NCBI GenBank assembly: GCA_965243325.1
Contig: CBDEUQ010000003.1
Span: forward strand, 3,286,001-3,350,000
DNA: 64,000 bases
Reading direction: 5' to 3'
From: JANQOH01 sp965243325
GTDB taxonomy: Bacteria; Pseudomonadota; Alphaproteobacteria; UBA7887
Shown: positions 7,799 through 17,443 of the stretch, piece after piece
Layout of the letters: each line of letters begins with the position of its first letter
How positions within the stretch are numbered: the stretch's first letter is position 1
Made by a program: the position numbers and the translations under genes
The notes under the pieces: model-generated
Database searches by the model: none
Told to the model about the DNA's origin: nothing
The model's input: the letters and a program-made list of their open reading frames with translations, nothing else

Positions 7799-8990
7799 TC
7801 TCACCGCACGGCTCGCCCGCGAGACGAAACCCGGCGAACGGGACGTGTTCCTGTTCGACCGGGCGCTGCCCGGCTTCGGGCTGCGCATCCACCGGTCCGG
7901 CGCGAAGGCGTGGATCGTGCAGACCCGCATCGAGGGGAAAACCCGGCGCATCGTCATCGCCCGGCATGTCGAGATGGAACTGACGCAAGCCCGCCGCCGC
8001 GCCCGTGACATCCTCGCGCGCGTTCGCGCGGGAGACAATCCCGCCGACGACATCCGCAAGGAGAAGACGGCCCCGACCGTGGCCATGCTGGCCGATGAGT
8101 ATCTCCGGCGCTGCGATCCCTACTGGAAGCCGTCGGGACGCAAGACCATCCGCATCTATCTCAAGGCCCGCATCCTGCCCGCCTTCGGCAAGATGCCGGT
8201 GGAGCGCGTCGGCCCCGAGGACGTGGCCGCGTGGTTCGACGAAGCGAGCCGGGACCGGCCCGGCGCGGCCAACCGAGCCTTCGAGATACTGCGCTCGATG
8301 ATGTTCCGGGCCGAGGAATACGGCTTCCGCGAGCCGGGCACCAATCCCTGTCTCGGCATCAGGAAGAACCCGAGGCGCAACATCGCCCGCTTCCTCGACA
8401 CCGACGAACTCGCCCGGCTCGGACGCGCGCTCGACGCCCGCGAGGACGAACGGCCCGAGGCCGTCGCGGCCATCCGCCTGCTGGCGCTCACCGGCTGCCG
8501 CCGGGGCGAAGTGCTCAATCTCCGCTGGCGAGACATCGGGGAGAACGCCATCGCCTTGCCGGATTCCAAGACTGGTCCGCGCGGCGTGCCGCTCGGCGAG
8601 GCCGCGCGGGCCGTCATCGCGGCACTGCCCGGCCCACGCGACCCCGATGCGTTCCTGTTTCCGAGCCTCGCCGGGGGCAGACACGCACACCGAATCGTCA
8701 ACTTCTGGCGCGCGGTCTGCGACGACGCGAAGCTCGGCAAGGTCCGGCTGCACGATCTCCGCCACACGGCCGCGAGCCACGCCGTCATGTCGGGCGAGAA
8801 CCTGCCGCTTGTGGGAAAGTTGCTCGGCCACCGCAGGCATGAGACAACGGCGAGCTATGCGCACCTTGCCGACGGCCATCTGGTCGAAACGGCGGAGCAG
8901 GTCGGGCGCCTGATTGCCGAGGCGATGGACCTCCATATTGCGACGGCGCCTTCACGGCCCCGCACCCAACTGCACGGCCGCTGGTTCTAA
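7785..8990 (+). CDS. Tyrosine recombinase/integrase, second of an overlapping pair
   Basis: The ATG at 7785 (GGGAGGG at 7770-7776) gives 401 residues. The N-terminal module (LPGFGLRIHRSGAKAWIVQT) is the DUF4102-type arm-binding domain, followed by a SAM-like core-binding domain (about 100-190). The catalytic domain has arginine 239 (TGCRRGE), H-x-x-R at 323-326 (HDLRHTA), histidine 349 (LLGHRRHETT) and tyrosine 358 (ASYAHL). It is clearly related to the upstream integrase but not a recent copy. The tandem, overlapping layout resembles multi-recombinase mobile units. Its substrate may be the direct repeats at 6,558 and 13,271; this is inferred. Confidence 0.9.
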   Translation: MPTVDLTARLARETKPGERDVFLFDRALPGFGLRIHRSGAKAWIVQTRIEGKTRRIVIARHVEMELTQARRRARDILARVRAGDNPADDIRKEKTAPTVAMLADEYLRRCDPYWKPSGRKTIRIYLKARILPAFGKMPVERVGPEDVAAWFDEASRDRPGAANRAFEILRSMMFRAEEYGFREPGTNPCLGIRKNPRRNIARFLDTDELARLGRALDAREDERPEAVAAIRLLALTGCRRGEVLNLRWRDIGENAIALPDSKTGPRGVPLGEAARAVIAALPGPRDPDAFLFPSLAGGRHAHRIVNFWRAVCDDAKLGKVRLHDLRHTAASHAVMSGENLPLVGKLLGHRRHETTASYAHLADGHLVETAEQVGRLIAEAMDLHIATAPSRPRTQLHGRWF

Positions 8991-9024
8991 GTCCCACGAT
9001 GGTGCGCCTTGCATGGTGTTTCGA

Positions 9025-9933
9025 TCATGAGCCGTTATTTGAATGCCTCATCGACTCCCATTTCGTCCTGGCGTCGCCGAGTTGATTCTTTACGCCAGCC
9101 GGAAGACTAATATTCTCGATTACCCAGTCGCAAACCTCAGCGGCCACAGTTCCGGCTAGGCTGTCCGGTGCTCGTTCCAGTGGCTTTAGTATTGATTGCG
9201 CCAAGACTGAAATCGACGCCGTCGTTGTGCTCCGCAGTGCATCATGCTGATAGTTATCGGGAGCAAAGGGAAGATTGAGGTTTAGAAGGACTTCTTGTAG
9301 TTGTTCTCCACGCTTGCCGCTCGCTGTTTTCTCGAGTTTGCAAGTTGGCGATAAGCTCCATTTGGTTTCTAGTTTTTCAAGTTCTTCCCGATGGGTCAAA
9401 TTCGTTTTCCCTTGGCGTTTCTTTCCGAATACATAGGCGTCAAGAGGAACACAAAGTCGCCGTAGCGAAAACACCATCATGTCGAGCTTGAAGAGATCGT
9501 CTGGTCGTTGTACGAAGCCATATATTTGGTATCGATTGTCGGCGTTGCCGTCGCGATAGAGCCGACGTAGAAAGGTTTCCGGAGCTTCGTCGTGCCAGTA
9601 TCTGATTTCTAATTGATCTGGCTGTTCCAGCGTGCTCGGCAATAGATCAGAAGCGAGCGAATTAACCTCTCCATAGAGAGCCATGATGTTGTGTCTAAAC
9701 GTACACTCTTCGCCAGCCTCATTTACATAGATTTTTCCGGATTTCCCATTCAAGAGTAACACCGCCTTCATGTACTTCTCAAGAGCGTGCACGGCGAGCC
9801 AAAAGTAGTCGATTTTCAACCCTTCAACAAAGCACCAGCGAGAAGCGATGTAGTTGTCGTCAGCCGTGTCTACGAACGACACCCGGACAATTCTGCCCTG
9901 TTCAACATGAATTCGTTCGATGTTGTATGCCAT
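9025..9933 (-). CDS. HEPN-like protein next to a restriction enzyme
   Basis: The protein is 302 residues. Residues 25-90 (NYIASRWCFVEGLKIDYFWLAVHALEKYMKAVLLLNG...HNIMALY) have the helical pattern and the A-x-x-x-L-E-K-Y-x-K-A-x-L-L-x-N-G core of HEPN domains. The usual RNase motif R-x4-6-H is not obvious. The rest is helical without a recognised domain. The DNA is visibly richer in A+T than its surroundings, a sign of separate origin. It lies downstream of and co-oriented with the MmeI-like enzyme, 124 bases apart. HEPN proteins are often toxins or effectors in defence loci, so an accessory defence role is possible. The domain call is by pattern only. Confidence 0.5.
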   Translation of the reverse strand: MAYNIERIHVEQGRIVRVSFVDTADDNYIASRWCFVEGLKIDYFWLAVHALEKYMKAVLLLNGKSGKIYVNEAGEECTFRHNIMALYGEVNSLASDLLPSTLEQPDQLEIRYWHDEAPETFLRRLYRDGNADNRYQIYGFVQRPDDLFKLDMMVFSLRRLCVPLDAYVFGKKRQGKTNLTHREELEKLETKWSLSPTCKLEKTASGKRGEQLQEVLLNLNLPFAPDNYQHDALRSTTTASISVLAQSILKPLERAPDSLAGTVAAEVCDWVIENISLPAGVKNQLGDARTKWESMRHSNNGS

Positions 9934-10057
9934 TTTCTCTCAAGCGATAGTGGGTTGCATTGCTTTTACCAGAGAGCCCTTTGTGGTTCATCCGTCTTGG
10001 TAGGAATGAATCCAGGTGATGTGTAAGTAATTTCTACGGTCACCCTAAGTTTCTCTG

Positions 10058-12889
10058 CTACTGTCCATTGTTGTGCGTCAACAACTGGGCAAGCGCTTCT
10101 TCTTGCGAAATCCCCGCATCCCATCCATAGGCCGCAGCAACGGCGACGTCCAGCGCAGCCTGCGCATCTGCGAGCCACTGCGGACGGGCATTGTACAGGT
10201 TGGTCAGCGTGCGCGCCTTGAGTTCCTTCGCCGCCGCCTCGTCGCGGGCGACCGGGCGCTTCGGATAGCCCGGCACCGGCTCGTCTACCCATTTCACCCA
10301 CTCGGGAGGGTTGAGCCAGCGGTCGCGGAGTTCGACCAGCCGCCGCGCGGCCTCGCCGATGGCGACGGCGCGCGGATCGTCCGCGTAGTCGGCAGCGGAA
10401 ATGTTCGGCGAAAGGCCGACCGGAAAGGGGAAGGTCTCGAACGTGGTGGTCGGCGTGTAGCGCGGGCGGTCCTCCAAGCTGGTCCCCAGCCGCAGCGACC
10501 ACACCTCGTGAAACCGGCTGTGCAGGATGCCGAACGTCACATCGTCGTCGCGGGCGATCACGATCAACTGGTGGTCGGGGCAGACGCCCGCATCGAGCCA
10601 GACGAACAGGCGATGCTTGGAAACCGTCGGGGTCGCGATGAAGCGAGGCAGGCCGTCGAGCGCCTTCCACATGCCCGGACGGGTCTCGCCGTGCCGCCAC
10701 CAATAGCGCCTGTGCCTCTCCCGCCGCCGTCCGAGACGCACCGGCTTCACATGCTCCACGACATGCGCGAACGGGGCTTCGTAGAGTGCCGCGTCGGCCT
10801 CGCCCATGTTCTCGCCGAAATCGACTATCCAGTTGCCCGACGGTCGTCGGGTCAGGTCCATGCCGTTGAACCTCGGCTTGAGAACGTCGGAGTTCGGACA
10901 CCCGTTCGGATTGGCCGGAAGGCGAAGCCAATCCCGCGCGAGATCGCCCGGAATATCGAACGGGCCGTTCTTGTAGACGCCCAGGAACGCGACAGCCCTG
11001 TTGCGGTCCAGTCGCGTGACCCGCGTCAGGTCGATGCCGTCTTCGGTAAGGTCGGCGTGTATATGGGGCGCTGGCCCGCCGTTCAGTGAGACGGGAAGGC
11101 CCGCGTCGCGCGAGCCGAAACATACCAGCGACACCCGCACCGCCGCTCCGTCGATCACCCACGGTTCGTCCGACCATGCGTCGAAAATGGAGCAGTCGGC
11201 GACAATTCGGTCGAGGACGGGCCGGTTGTTGCCGCCGCGTATGGAGTTTGTGGCGACGAGGCCAGCGCGGGCGATGCTGCCATTGGCCACCAAGGTCCCG
11301 GCCTTGGCGAACCAATAGCAGACCAGATCGGCGGAACCGGGAACGGAACCCCTATAGGTTGCACGCAGCCGCTCGGTGTATTCGTGGCCCAGACCGCCCC
11401 GCATTACCCGGTCTCCCAGAAACGGCGGGTTGCCGATCACGACATCGGCCTCCGGCCAGTCCGGTTCGCTACCGTCTGGCGCGAGAACCGCATCGCGGCA
11501 TTCGATGGTTTCGAGCGGGTCGAGAATCGGATTGGTCGAGTTGCTGAACCCGTTGCGCCGCATCCACTGGATTTCGCCGATCCACACCGACACGCGGGCA
11601 AGCTCGGCAGCGTAGGCGTTGATCTCGATGCCCTTCACGTTCGCCGGGCCGACCGCCGGGAACCCCCGCGCGAGGCCGAGCGTCTCCGCCTCGAGCTGGA
11701 CCCGGTGCTCGATGTCCTTGAGCGCGTGCAGCGCCAGATAGAGGAAATTCCCCGACCCGCAGGCCGGGTCGAGCACGGTGAACCGCCGCAGCCGTTCGAG
11801 GAAGGTGCGCAGCGCCTGGTCCGCCTGCCGCCGTAGTCGTGTCTGCGTCGCCGGAGAACGCGCCGCATCCGCGCGTTCGACGATAGCAGCAATCCCGGGC
11901 TTCGCCGTCTCCCACTCGGCGAGCAGCGGGCGGACGATTACCGGCTCGACGATCCGCATGATCTTGTCGCGGTCGGTGTAGTGCGCGCCCAACTGCGAAC
12001 GCTTGTCCGGGTCGAGGCCGCGCTCGAACAGCGTGCCGAGAATCGACGGGTCGATTTCCGACCAGTCGAGCGCCGCCGCCTTGAGCGCCGCATCAATCCC
12101 CTCCCGGTCGAGCGGCAACGCTGTATCGTCGTCGAACAGCCCGCCGTTGAACCACGCCACCGGCTCGAACCCTACATCGCCGCCCGTGGCCATCGCGCCG
12201 AACAGCCGCGAGGCGTAGTCCGCGAATTTCTCGGGGTCGCCCCGTGTGCGTTCCAGCATCCGGATAAACATGTTGCCGGGCAGCAGGCCCACGTCCTCGG
12301 CGAACATGCAGAACACCAGACGATTGACGAAGTGCGCCACGGTCTGCGGATCGTGGCCTCGTTCGCGCAGACCCTGTGCAAGCTCCGCGAAGGTGGCCGC
12401 CGCGCGCTCCGTCACCGCCTGCCGCGTCTCGCCGGGCCGCAGCCGCTCCGGGTCCGACATCGCCCACTTGAGCTTGTCGCGGATCGCGCCGTCGGCGAGA
12501 TCGTCGAGCGTGAACTCGTGCGTCACGCTCACGCTGTTCGTCCAGTTGGTGCGGATGCGGAACCGCACCATGTCCGAGACGATCAGCAGCGGCGGGTTCT
12601 CCAATGCAAGCGCATACTGCCGCAACTGATCGAACGCCGCGTCGAGATCGGCGCGACGGCCCTTGTATTCCCACGCGAAGCAGCTGCGCTTCCACACGTC
12701 GGCCCAGCCGTCGCCGCCGGTGTCCTTCCGCGCGCCGCGCTCGAAGCAGTACCGCTCGCCCGCCGGGTCGGCTTCCGCCGGCGTCGGTTCGCCCAGCAGC
12801 CGGCACAGGTCGATGAAGTGTTCCTGCGACGCCGAGCGTTCCTTCAACTCCGACGCCCGCCACTTGGCGATGAACTCGCCCGGAGTCAT
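10058..12889 (-). CDS. MmeI-like type IIL/IIG restriction-methylation enzyme
   Basis: The product is 943 residues starting MTPGEFIAKWRASELKERSA; the open frame extends further upstream, but this ATG begins the conserved N-terminus. Residues 61-76 (GWADVWKRSCFAWEYK) give D64-x9-E74-x-K76, the endonuclease pattern known from MmeI (D-x9-E-x-K). A helical spacer follows. The N6-adenine methyltransferase has DPACGSGNF at 374-382 and NPPF at 487-490. Later regions (KPVRLGRRRERHRRYWWRHGETRP, TFETFPFPVG) match the target-recognition and C-terminal parts. One protein would cut unmodified DNA and methylate self DNA. Both active sites look intact. It is cargo between the tandem integrases and the intron. 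Confidence 0.88.
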   Translation of the reverse strand: MTPGEFIAKWRASELKERSASQEHFIDLCRLLGEPTPAEADPAGERYCFERGARKDTGGDGWADVWKRSCFAWEYKGRRADLDAAFDQLRQYALALENPPLLIVSDMVRFRIRTNWTNSVSVTHEFTLDDLADGAIRDKLKWAMSDPERLRPGETRQAVTERAAATFAELAQGLRERGHDPQTVAHFVNRLVFCMFAEDVGLLPGNMFIRMLERTRGDPEKFADYASRLFGAMATGGDVGFEPVAWFNGGLFDDDTALPLDREGIDAALKAAALDWSEIDPSILGTLFERGLDPDKRSQLGAHYTDRDKIMRIVEPVIVRPLLAEWETAKPGIAAIVERADAARSPATQTRLRRQADQALRTFLERLRRFTVLDPACGSGNFLYLALHALKDIEHRVQLEAETLGLARGFPAVGPANVKGIEINAYAAELARVSVWIGEIQWMRRNGFSNSTNPILDPLETIECRDAVLAPDGSEPDWPEADVVIGNPPFLGDRVMRGGLGHEYTERLRATYRGSVPGSADLVCYWFAKAGTLVANGSIARAGLVATNSIRGGNNRPVLDRIVADCSIFDAWSDEPWVIDGAAVRVSLVCFGSRDAGLPVSLNGGPAPHIHADLTEDGIDLTRVTRLDRNRAVAFLGVYKNGPFDIPGDLARDWLRLPANPNGCPNSDVLKPRFNGMDLTRRPSGNWIVDFGENMGEADAALYEAPFAHVVEHVKPVRLGRRRERHRRYWWRHGETRPGMWKALDGLPRFIATPTVSKHRLFVWLDAGVCPDHQLIVIARDDDVTFGILHSRFHEVWSLRLGTSLEDRPRYTPTTTFETFPFPVGLSPNISAADYADDPRAVAIGEAARRLVELRDRWLNPPEWVKWVDEPVPGYPKRPVARDEAAAKELKARTLTNLYNARPQWLADAQAALDVAVAAAYGWDAGISQEEALAQLLTHNNGQ

Positions 12890-13270
12890 CGCGCTGACCG
12901 CGACGACGAGCACGGGGGTCGGCAGCGCCGACCGGTCGCGCGTTCGGTTGGCTCGGCATCGTTCATCGATGCATGTCTCCTCGCTCGCCTCTTGTTCCGG
13001 CCACCATGCGGTCGCCTCGTGCGTCGTGCAAGCTCGACTGCGGCGGCTTGGGCGCGGGCGACCGTTGACCGTTGAAGCGCGACGATGATCGCATGGCCGC
13101 ACCGATAGCCGCACGCGGTTCGCCGCACAATGCGAGAAGGGACCGACGGTCGGATGCCGCAGCCGACACGACTTCGCGCCGGGCATCGTGCGCGTCGTCG
13201 CCGACAGCGCGGGCCGCACGAAGAACCCGTCCAGTGCGCGGGTCGGTTTGCAATTGCTTCGCCGCTTCGT

Positions 13271-13289
13271 GCTTCCTACACTACCAGTC
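13271..13289 (+). repeat. Direct repeat, right copy; candidate attachment or arm site
   Basis: GCTTCCTACACTACCAGTC matches 6558-6576 at 17 of 19 positions. Together the two copies enclose the two integrases, the HEPN-like gene and the MmeI-like gene, about 6.7 kb. Confidence 0.45.
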
Positions 13290-13488
13290 GGATGCCGCGC
13301 GGCGGTTCGTAGACCGTTCCCTCTCATGCGCGGCGGGCGCTGCCGCTCAAGCGCCGCTCGGGCTAAATGCCGGCTGCAAAACGGCTTTCATGTCCCGAGT
13401 GCTTGGGCGTCAAGGAAGCAGGATCGGGACGCCTTTCGGCGCGTCGTTCTCACACCGGACGCAGCCCGCTGCAAGACCCGCCAGCACC

Positions 13489-13510
13489 TACCCTTGAGTA
13501 CCCTGGAGTG
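13489..13510 (+). repeat. 22-bp inverted repeat, copy 1 (partner at 21349-21370)
   Basis: This site begins TACCCTTGAGTACCC. It matches the reverse complement of 21349-21370 at 20 of 22 positions, and CGCCAG precedes both. The unit looks like two tandem near-decamers, as in recombinase or relaxase binding sites. Confidence 0.5.
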
Positions 13511-14192
13511 CGCTCCAGCACCCCTGACGACGACAATGGCGGACAGCAGGAACGCGGAACGAGTGTATTCTCCGGCGCGATGCGCGGTTTTTCGTATCCC
13601 TGTCGTCCCCAAGGCATCTCCAGGGGCCTCCTGTCCATCACCGGTACACGTTCGCCTATCGCCCGATTGCCCCGCGCATGGCGATGCAATACGCTGGAAA
13701 CAGTGCGCCGTGGAAAGGCGCCGCTCCCCAGCGGGTGCGAATCCCGCCCGGCAACTGTCGCTCCAGCCGGAAGCAATCGGAGCGGGTGATGGAGGCAACG
13801 ACATGGCCTGAAGCACTCCGATGGAACAGGTCGCCATGGGCGACCTAGCGACCATGCGGGCCGCAACGCGAGTGAACGCTGAGCAGGCCTCGAAACGTAT
13901 GATGCGGAAGCCGACCCGCCTGTTTTTCGGTGAAGGCTGCCACCGGCCGGGAAGCGAGCGACGCGAGCACCGGACGGTTCCGCCGGGGTAGTGGCGGCGG
14001 CACGCATGGAAGAGGGGAACGGTAGCAACACGGGAAGCCCTGTCGGTGGTGCGCACACACCAAACCGGAACCCCGCGAGGGGCAGGCCGGGCCGGCAGGG
14101 TGGCGGATGGGCTTGTAGTACCGGGGATGCCGGGTAACGCCGGTGGAGGGAAGGAGCCCTGGTTCGAGAGGGATACGGAAAGGGGGAAGGGC

Positions 14193-15533
14193 ATGACCAC
14201 TGGCGAACGCCTACCAGGGTCTGAAAAGGTTCGGAAACTCCAGACCGTGTTACATGCGAAAGCTAAGGAAGAACCCGACCGGCGCTTCCATGCGCTGATC
14301 GACAAGGTGTGGCGCGAGGACTTTCTCGCCGAAGCCTGGAGGCGGGTCCGCCGGAATGGTGGCTCCGCCGGGGCGGACGGAGAGACCTTCACGGCCATCG
14401 AGTCGTACGGCGTGGGACGCTGGCTTGGGGAACTGGCGCGGGAACTGAAGGATGGGACGTACACACCGAAGCCGGTACGGCAGGTGCTCATCCCGAAGAA
14501 ACAGCCCGGCAAGTTCCGGCCCTTGGGCATCCCCTGCATACGGGATCGGGTAGCGCAGACATCGGCCTTGCTCGTGCTTGAGCCGATATTCGAAGCGGAC
14601 CTGCAACCGGAGCAGTACGCCTACAGGCCGGGGCGCAGCGCCCATGACGCGGTGAACCGCGTCTGGCGTCTCCTGCATAGGGGGCACAACGAGGTGGTCG
14701 ATTGCGATTTGTCCAACTACTTCGGAGAAATCCCGCATCCCGAGCTTCTCAAGAGCTTTGCCCGCCGCGTCAGCGACGGGCGGATGCTCAAGCTCATCAA
14801 GGCATGGCTGGAAATGCCGGTGGAAGAGGACGACGGAGAAGGCGGCAAGCGCCGCACGAACCGGGCGCGCAAGGAGCGGAAAGGGACCCCGCAAGGGGCA
14901 CCGATAAGTCCGCTGGCCAGTAACCTCTACATGCGGCGCTTCGTGCTGGGCTGGAAGGCGCTGGGCTTCGCCCGGCGCTTCCGCTCGGAAATCGTGAACT
15001 ACGCCGATGACCTCTGTGTGCTCGGCAAGGCCCCGGCGGCGGAAATGCTGGCGGCGGTCGAACGGCTCATGGCGGGTCTGAAGCTCCCGGTCAACGAACG
15101 GAAAACCCGATGCGTGCGGTGCCCGGAGGACATGTTCGAGTTCCTCGGCTACCGCATCGGACGCATCTATCGCCCGACCGGGAAGGGGTCCTACATCGGA
15201 ACCCGACCCACCAAGGCGAGCGTCCAAAGCATCTGCCGCACAGTCAGCGAACTGACAACGCCACGCTACGGGTTGAGGTCGCCGGAGGACATGGTGGAAC
15301 GCCTGAACCGGACTATCGTCGGTTGGGCGAACTACTTCAGCCTCGGACATGTCAGCCCGGCCTACAGCGCGGTCAACCAGCATGCGGTCAGGCGGCTACG
15401 CCAGTGGCTCTGTCGAAAGCATAAGGTGCGGTCCGGGGGCTTTGTGCGCTTCCCGGACGAGAGGCTGTGGAACGAGTACGGCCTCGTGCACCTGACGCGG
15501 AAGACGGTGAGCTTTCCGAGTGCGAAGGCATGA
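14193..15533 (+). CDS. ltrA: Group II intron reverse transcriptase/maturase
   Basis: The ATG at 14193 after GGGGGAAGGG gives 446 residues; a longer open frame begins at 14046 but runs through intron RNA. The reverse transcriptase core has RT blocks at 90-115 (PVRQVLIPKK...RPLGIP), 170-180 (DCDLSNYF), 232-246 (TPQGAPISPLASNLY) and the catalytic YADD at 270-273. The maturase X domain follows, with LNRTIVGWANYFSLGHVSPAY. No C-terminal HNH endonuclease domain is visible, as in endonuclease-lacking introns that use nascent strands. The protein should aid splicing and reverse-transcribe the intron into new sites. Catalytic motifs are intact. Confidence 0.9.
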   Translation: MTTGERLPGSEKVRKLQTVLHAKAKEEPDRRFHALIDKVWREDFLAEAWRRVRRNGGSAGADGETFTAIESYGVGRWLGELARELKDGTYTPKPVRQVLIPKKQPGKFRPLGIPCIRDRVAQTSALLVLEPIFEADLQPEQYAYRPGRSAHDAVNRVWRLLHRGHNEVVDCDLSNYFGEIPHPELLKSFARRVSDGRMLKLIKAWLEMPVEEDDGEGGKRRTNRARKERKGTPQGAPISPLASNLYMRRFVLGWKALGFARRFRSEIVNYADDLCVLGKAPAAEMLAAVERLMAGLKLPVNERKTRCVRCPEDMFEFLGYRIGRIYRPTGKGSYIGTRPTKASVQSICRTVSELTTPRYGLRSPEDMVERLNRTIVGWANYFSLGHVSPAYSAVNQHAVRRLRQWLCRKHKVRSGGFVRFPDERLWNEYGLVHLTRKTVSFPSAKA

Positions 15534-15541
15534 TCTCGTCC

Positions 15542-15578
<37 letters not shown>

Positions 15579-15660
15579 TGAGCGGGGACTGGAAACGCGG
15601 TCACGGGAGCCGGACTGAGGCCCGAAGCGAAAGCGACGGAACAGCCACCGGACCCTACAA

Positions 15661-15916
15661 CTGGCGCGCCAGTCCTCGACTCTACCGGATTGTATGCTCC
15701 GGAATCCGCCGGATCGCCCCGCCGCGAGCACCGTCCGGGCGTGGTCTCCACCGTCGCCCAAGGGCTCGGCGATAACGTCGGCCGGGAGGTGGAGCAGGAC
15801 CGCGACGGCTGCGACAGGTGCGCGGATCCCCGGCCCGAAGCGGGGCAGGCGGAGCGGGTTTCGGGCACGATCTTGGTCCGCGCCGGTCCCCGGCGAGGCC
15901 GAAAGGGAGCAGCGAA
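15661..15916 (+). other. Sequence between intron and RHH gene
   Basis: I see nothing that I can support as a gene. The open frames on both strands read as low-complexity shadows. It probably contains the 3' exon of whatever the intron entered and the leader of the next gene. Confidence 0.3.
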
Positions 15917-16303
15917 ATGGCACGAAGCGCTCGAAAAGCCGACGGAGAGTCGAACGAATCCGGCGGGGGCGCGGGCGATTTCCGCCGCTCGCGCACGATC
16001 CGGTTCTCCGATTCCGAGTGGCAACTGGTCGAGGACGCGGCGCTCCGCCAGGGGATTCCGGCCAGCCAGCTCGTCCGCGCCGCGACCCTCGCCGCCGCCG
16101 AGGAGCGTCTCGACCGCCCCGCCGAGGCGGCGGTCCCGCCCGGTTATCTCGCGCTGATCGAGGACATCTACCGCGGCGTCTACCTGCTGACCACGCTCCG
16201 GGGCGAGGAATTGATCCGAGAGAAGCGCAAAAGGCAGCTCGACAGCATCGTCAAGGACGGGCGTCTGGCGATGAAGGAGACCATGGACGAAGGCCCGTCG
16301 TGA
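15917..16303 (+). CDS. Ribbon-helix-helix mobilization accessory protein (MobC/TraD-like)
   Basis: The product is 128 residues from the ATG at 15917 (GGGAGC upstream). After a charged N-terminal tail, residues 22-60 read SRTIRFSDSEWQLVEDAALRQGIPASQLVRAATL, a beta strand followed by two helices as in ribbon-helix-helix DNA-binding proteins. The C-terminal half is helical and charged (EELIREKRKRQLDSIVKDGR). Such proteins usually bind near the origin of transfer and help the relaxase. The relaxase is 1.1 kb downstream on the opposite strand, which supports this role. A plain transcription regulator is the alternative. Confidence 0.6.
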   Translation: MARSARKADGESNESGGGAGDFRRSRTIRFSDSEWQLVEDAALRQGIPASQLVRAATLAAAEERLDRPAEAAVPPGYLALIEDIYRGVYLLTTLRGEELIREKRKRQLDSIVKDGRLAMKETMDEGPS

Positions 16304-16435
16304 TCTTTACCCTGCCCGCTCACTCGGCTTTCCGAATCCGGCCATTGCACGCGGGCCGTTTGCCCTCCGCATTGGGGCACCGACAAGCGGATCTGCGGTC
16401 ACGGTTTCGGACAGGCTACGGATAACGGAGACCCC

Positions 16436-17320
16436 ATGGCCTGGCTGTTCTTCATCGACGAGAGCGGGCACGACCACAAGCACATGCCCTACGAGGTACG
16501 CGGCGGTTTCGCCATCCATGTCGGCGAACTGTGGCCGTTCGCGCAGGCGATGCAGCGTCTGGAGACGGAATGTTTCGGCTGCCGGCTCGCCGATGTCGGC
16601 AAGGAGGTCAAGGGATCGAGCCTGATCGACCGCAAGCGCTTCGCGTTCGCCGCCCAGGGAGCGCCGCTTCCCGACCGTGAGCGGCGCGAACTCTGCCGCG
16701 CCTTCCTTGCGGCCGGCCGCGGCGGCGAGGCGCCGGGACGCGACGCGTTCACCGCCTACGGCCAGGCGTGCCTGCGCATGGCCCGGGGGATCGTCGCGCT
16801 TCTGAAGCGGAGCGGCGCGGTGCTGATGGCGAGCGCCATTCCGCGCGGCGTTGTACGGCCGCGGGACCATCGTTTCGACGACTATCTGCGCAAGGACGTG
16901 GTGTTCCTGTTCGAGCGGTTCTTCTATTTCCTGGAGACCAAACGCGAGCACGGCGTGCTGGTCATGGACGAGACCGAGAAGCGGGAGGATCGCCGCTTCG
17001 TCGCGCGCATGGAGAAATACTTCACGCGAACGGCCACCGGCCGGCATCGGACGACGTGGATCGTGCCCACCCCGTTCTTCGTATCGTCGGACATGGCGCG
17101 TGCGGTGCAGGCGGCCGACTTGTGCATCTACGCGGTCAATTGGGGATTTCGCCTGCCAGGCCGAGGCATGGATGCGTCGCGTCGCGACGAGATCGCCGAC
17201 ATGTTCGGAGCCGATCTGGCCGACCTTCAGTATCGCGGGCGGGGCGTGCGCGACGGGCGCGCGTTCGACAGCTACGGAATCGTCTACGTCCCCGATCCTT
17301 ACGGACCGCCACGCGCATAA
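16436..17320 (+). CDS. DUF3800 domain protein
   Basis: The protein is 294 residues. It starts MAWLFFIDESGHDHKHMPYE, and FIDESG is the hallmark of DUF3800. The C-terminal half has MDETEKREDRRF and MARAVQAADLCIYAVNWGF, corresponding to the conserved acidic and AD-containing motifs near the family's end. Together these suggest a metal-dependent nuclease-like fold, though no activity has been firmly assigned. DUF3800 genes are common on mobile elements and in defence islands. Here it lies between the mobilization RHH gene and the convergent relaxase gene. Length is normal for the family and no frameshift is seen. Confidence 0.8.
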   Translation: MAWLFFIDESGHDHKHMPYEVRGGFAIHVGELWPFAQAMQRLETECFGCRLADVGKEVKGSSLIDRKRFAFAAQGAPLPDRERRELCRAFLAAGRGGEAPGRDAFTAYGQACLRMARGIVALLKRSGAVLMASAIPRGVVRPRDHRFDDYLRKDVVFLFERFFYFLETKREHGVLVMDETEKREDRRFVARMEKYFTRTATGRHRTTWIVPTPFFVSSDMARAVQAADLCIYAVNWGFRLPGRGMDASRRDEIADMFGADLADLQYRGRGVRDGRAFDSYGIVYVPDPYGPPRA

Positions 17321-17443
17321 AGAAGGAGGCAACGCCTTGCCTGAGCATCCCCGTTCGCCGAAGCGCCGGGGGTCATACAAGGCCGAGCCTCCAAGACGGA
17401 ATATGCGCGGCGGTGCGCCGAAAGTCAATGCGCGCGGCGGGGT

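Larger units (their letters stand above)
12890..13702. other. Interval between restriction gene and group II intron
   Basis: I see no convincing gene. It should contain the restriction gene's promoter. GACCGTTGACCGTTGA near 13,065 is a short tandem repeat. The direct repeat at 13271-13289 and the inverted repeat at 13489-13510 lie here. CTGGAG-TGCG-CTCCAG at 13503-13518 is a perfect hairpin. Confidence 0.35.

Noticed and set aside
12890..13327. N-terminal extension of the MmeI-like protein by about 146 residues
   Set aside because: The open frame extends but the sequence is Arg/Ala low-complexity, and MTPGEFIAKWR is the natural family start.
14046..14192. Upstream extension of the reverse transcriptase
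   Set aside because: These codons fall in intron domain RNA, and the ATG at 14193 has the ribosome-binding site and the family start.
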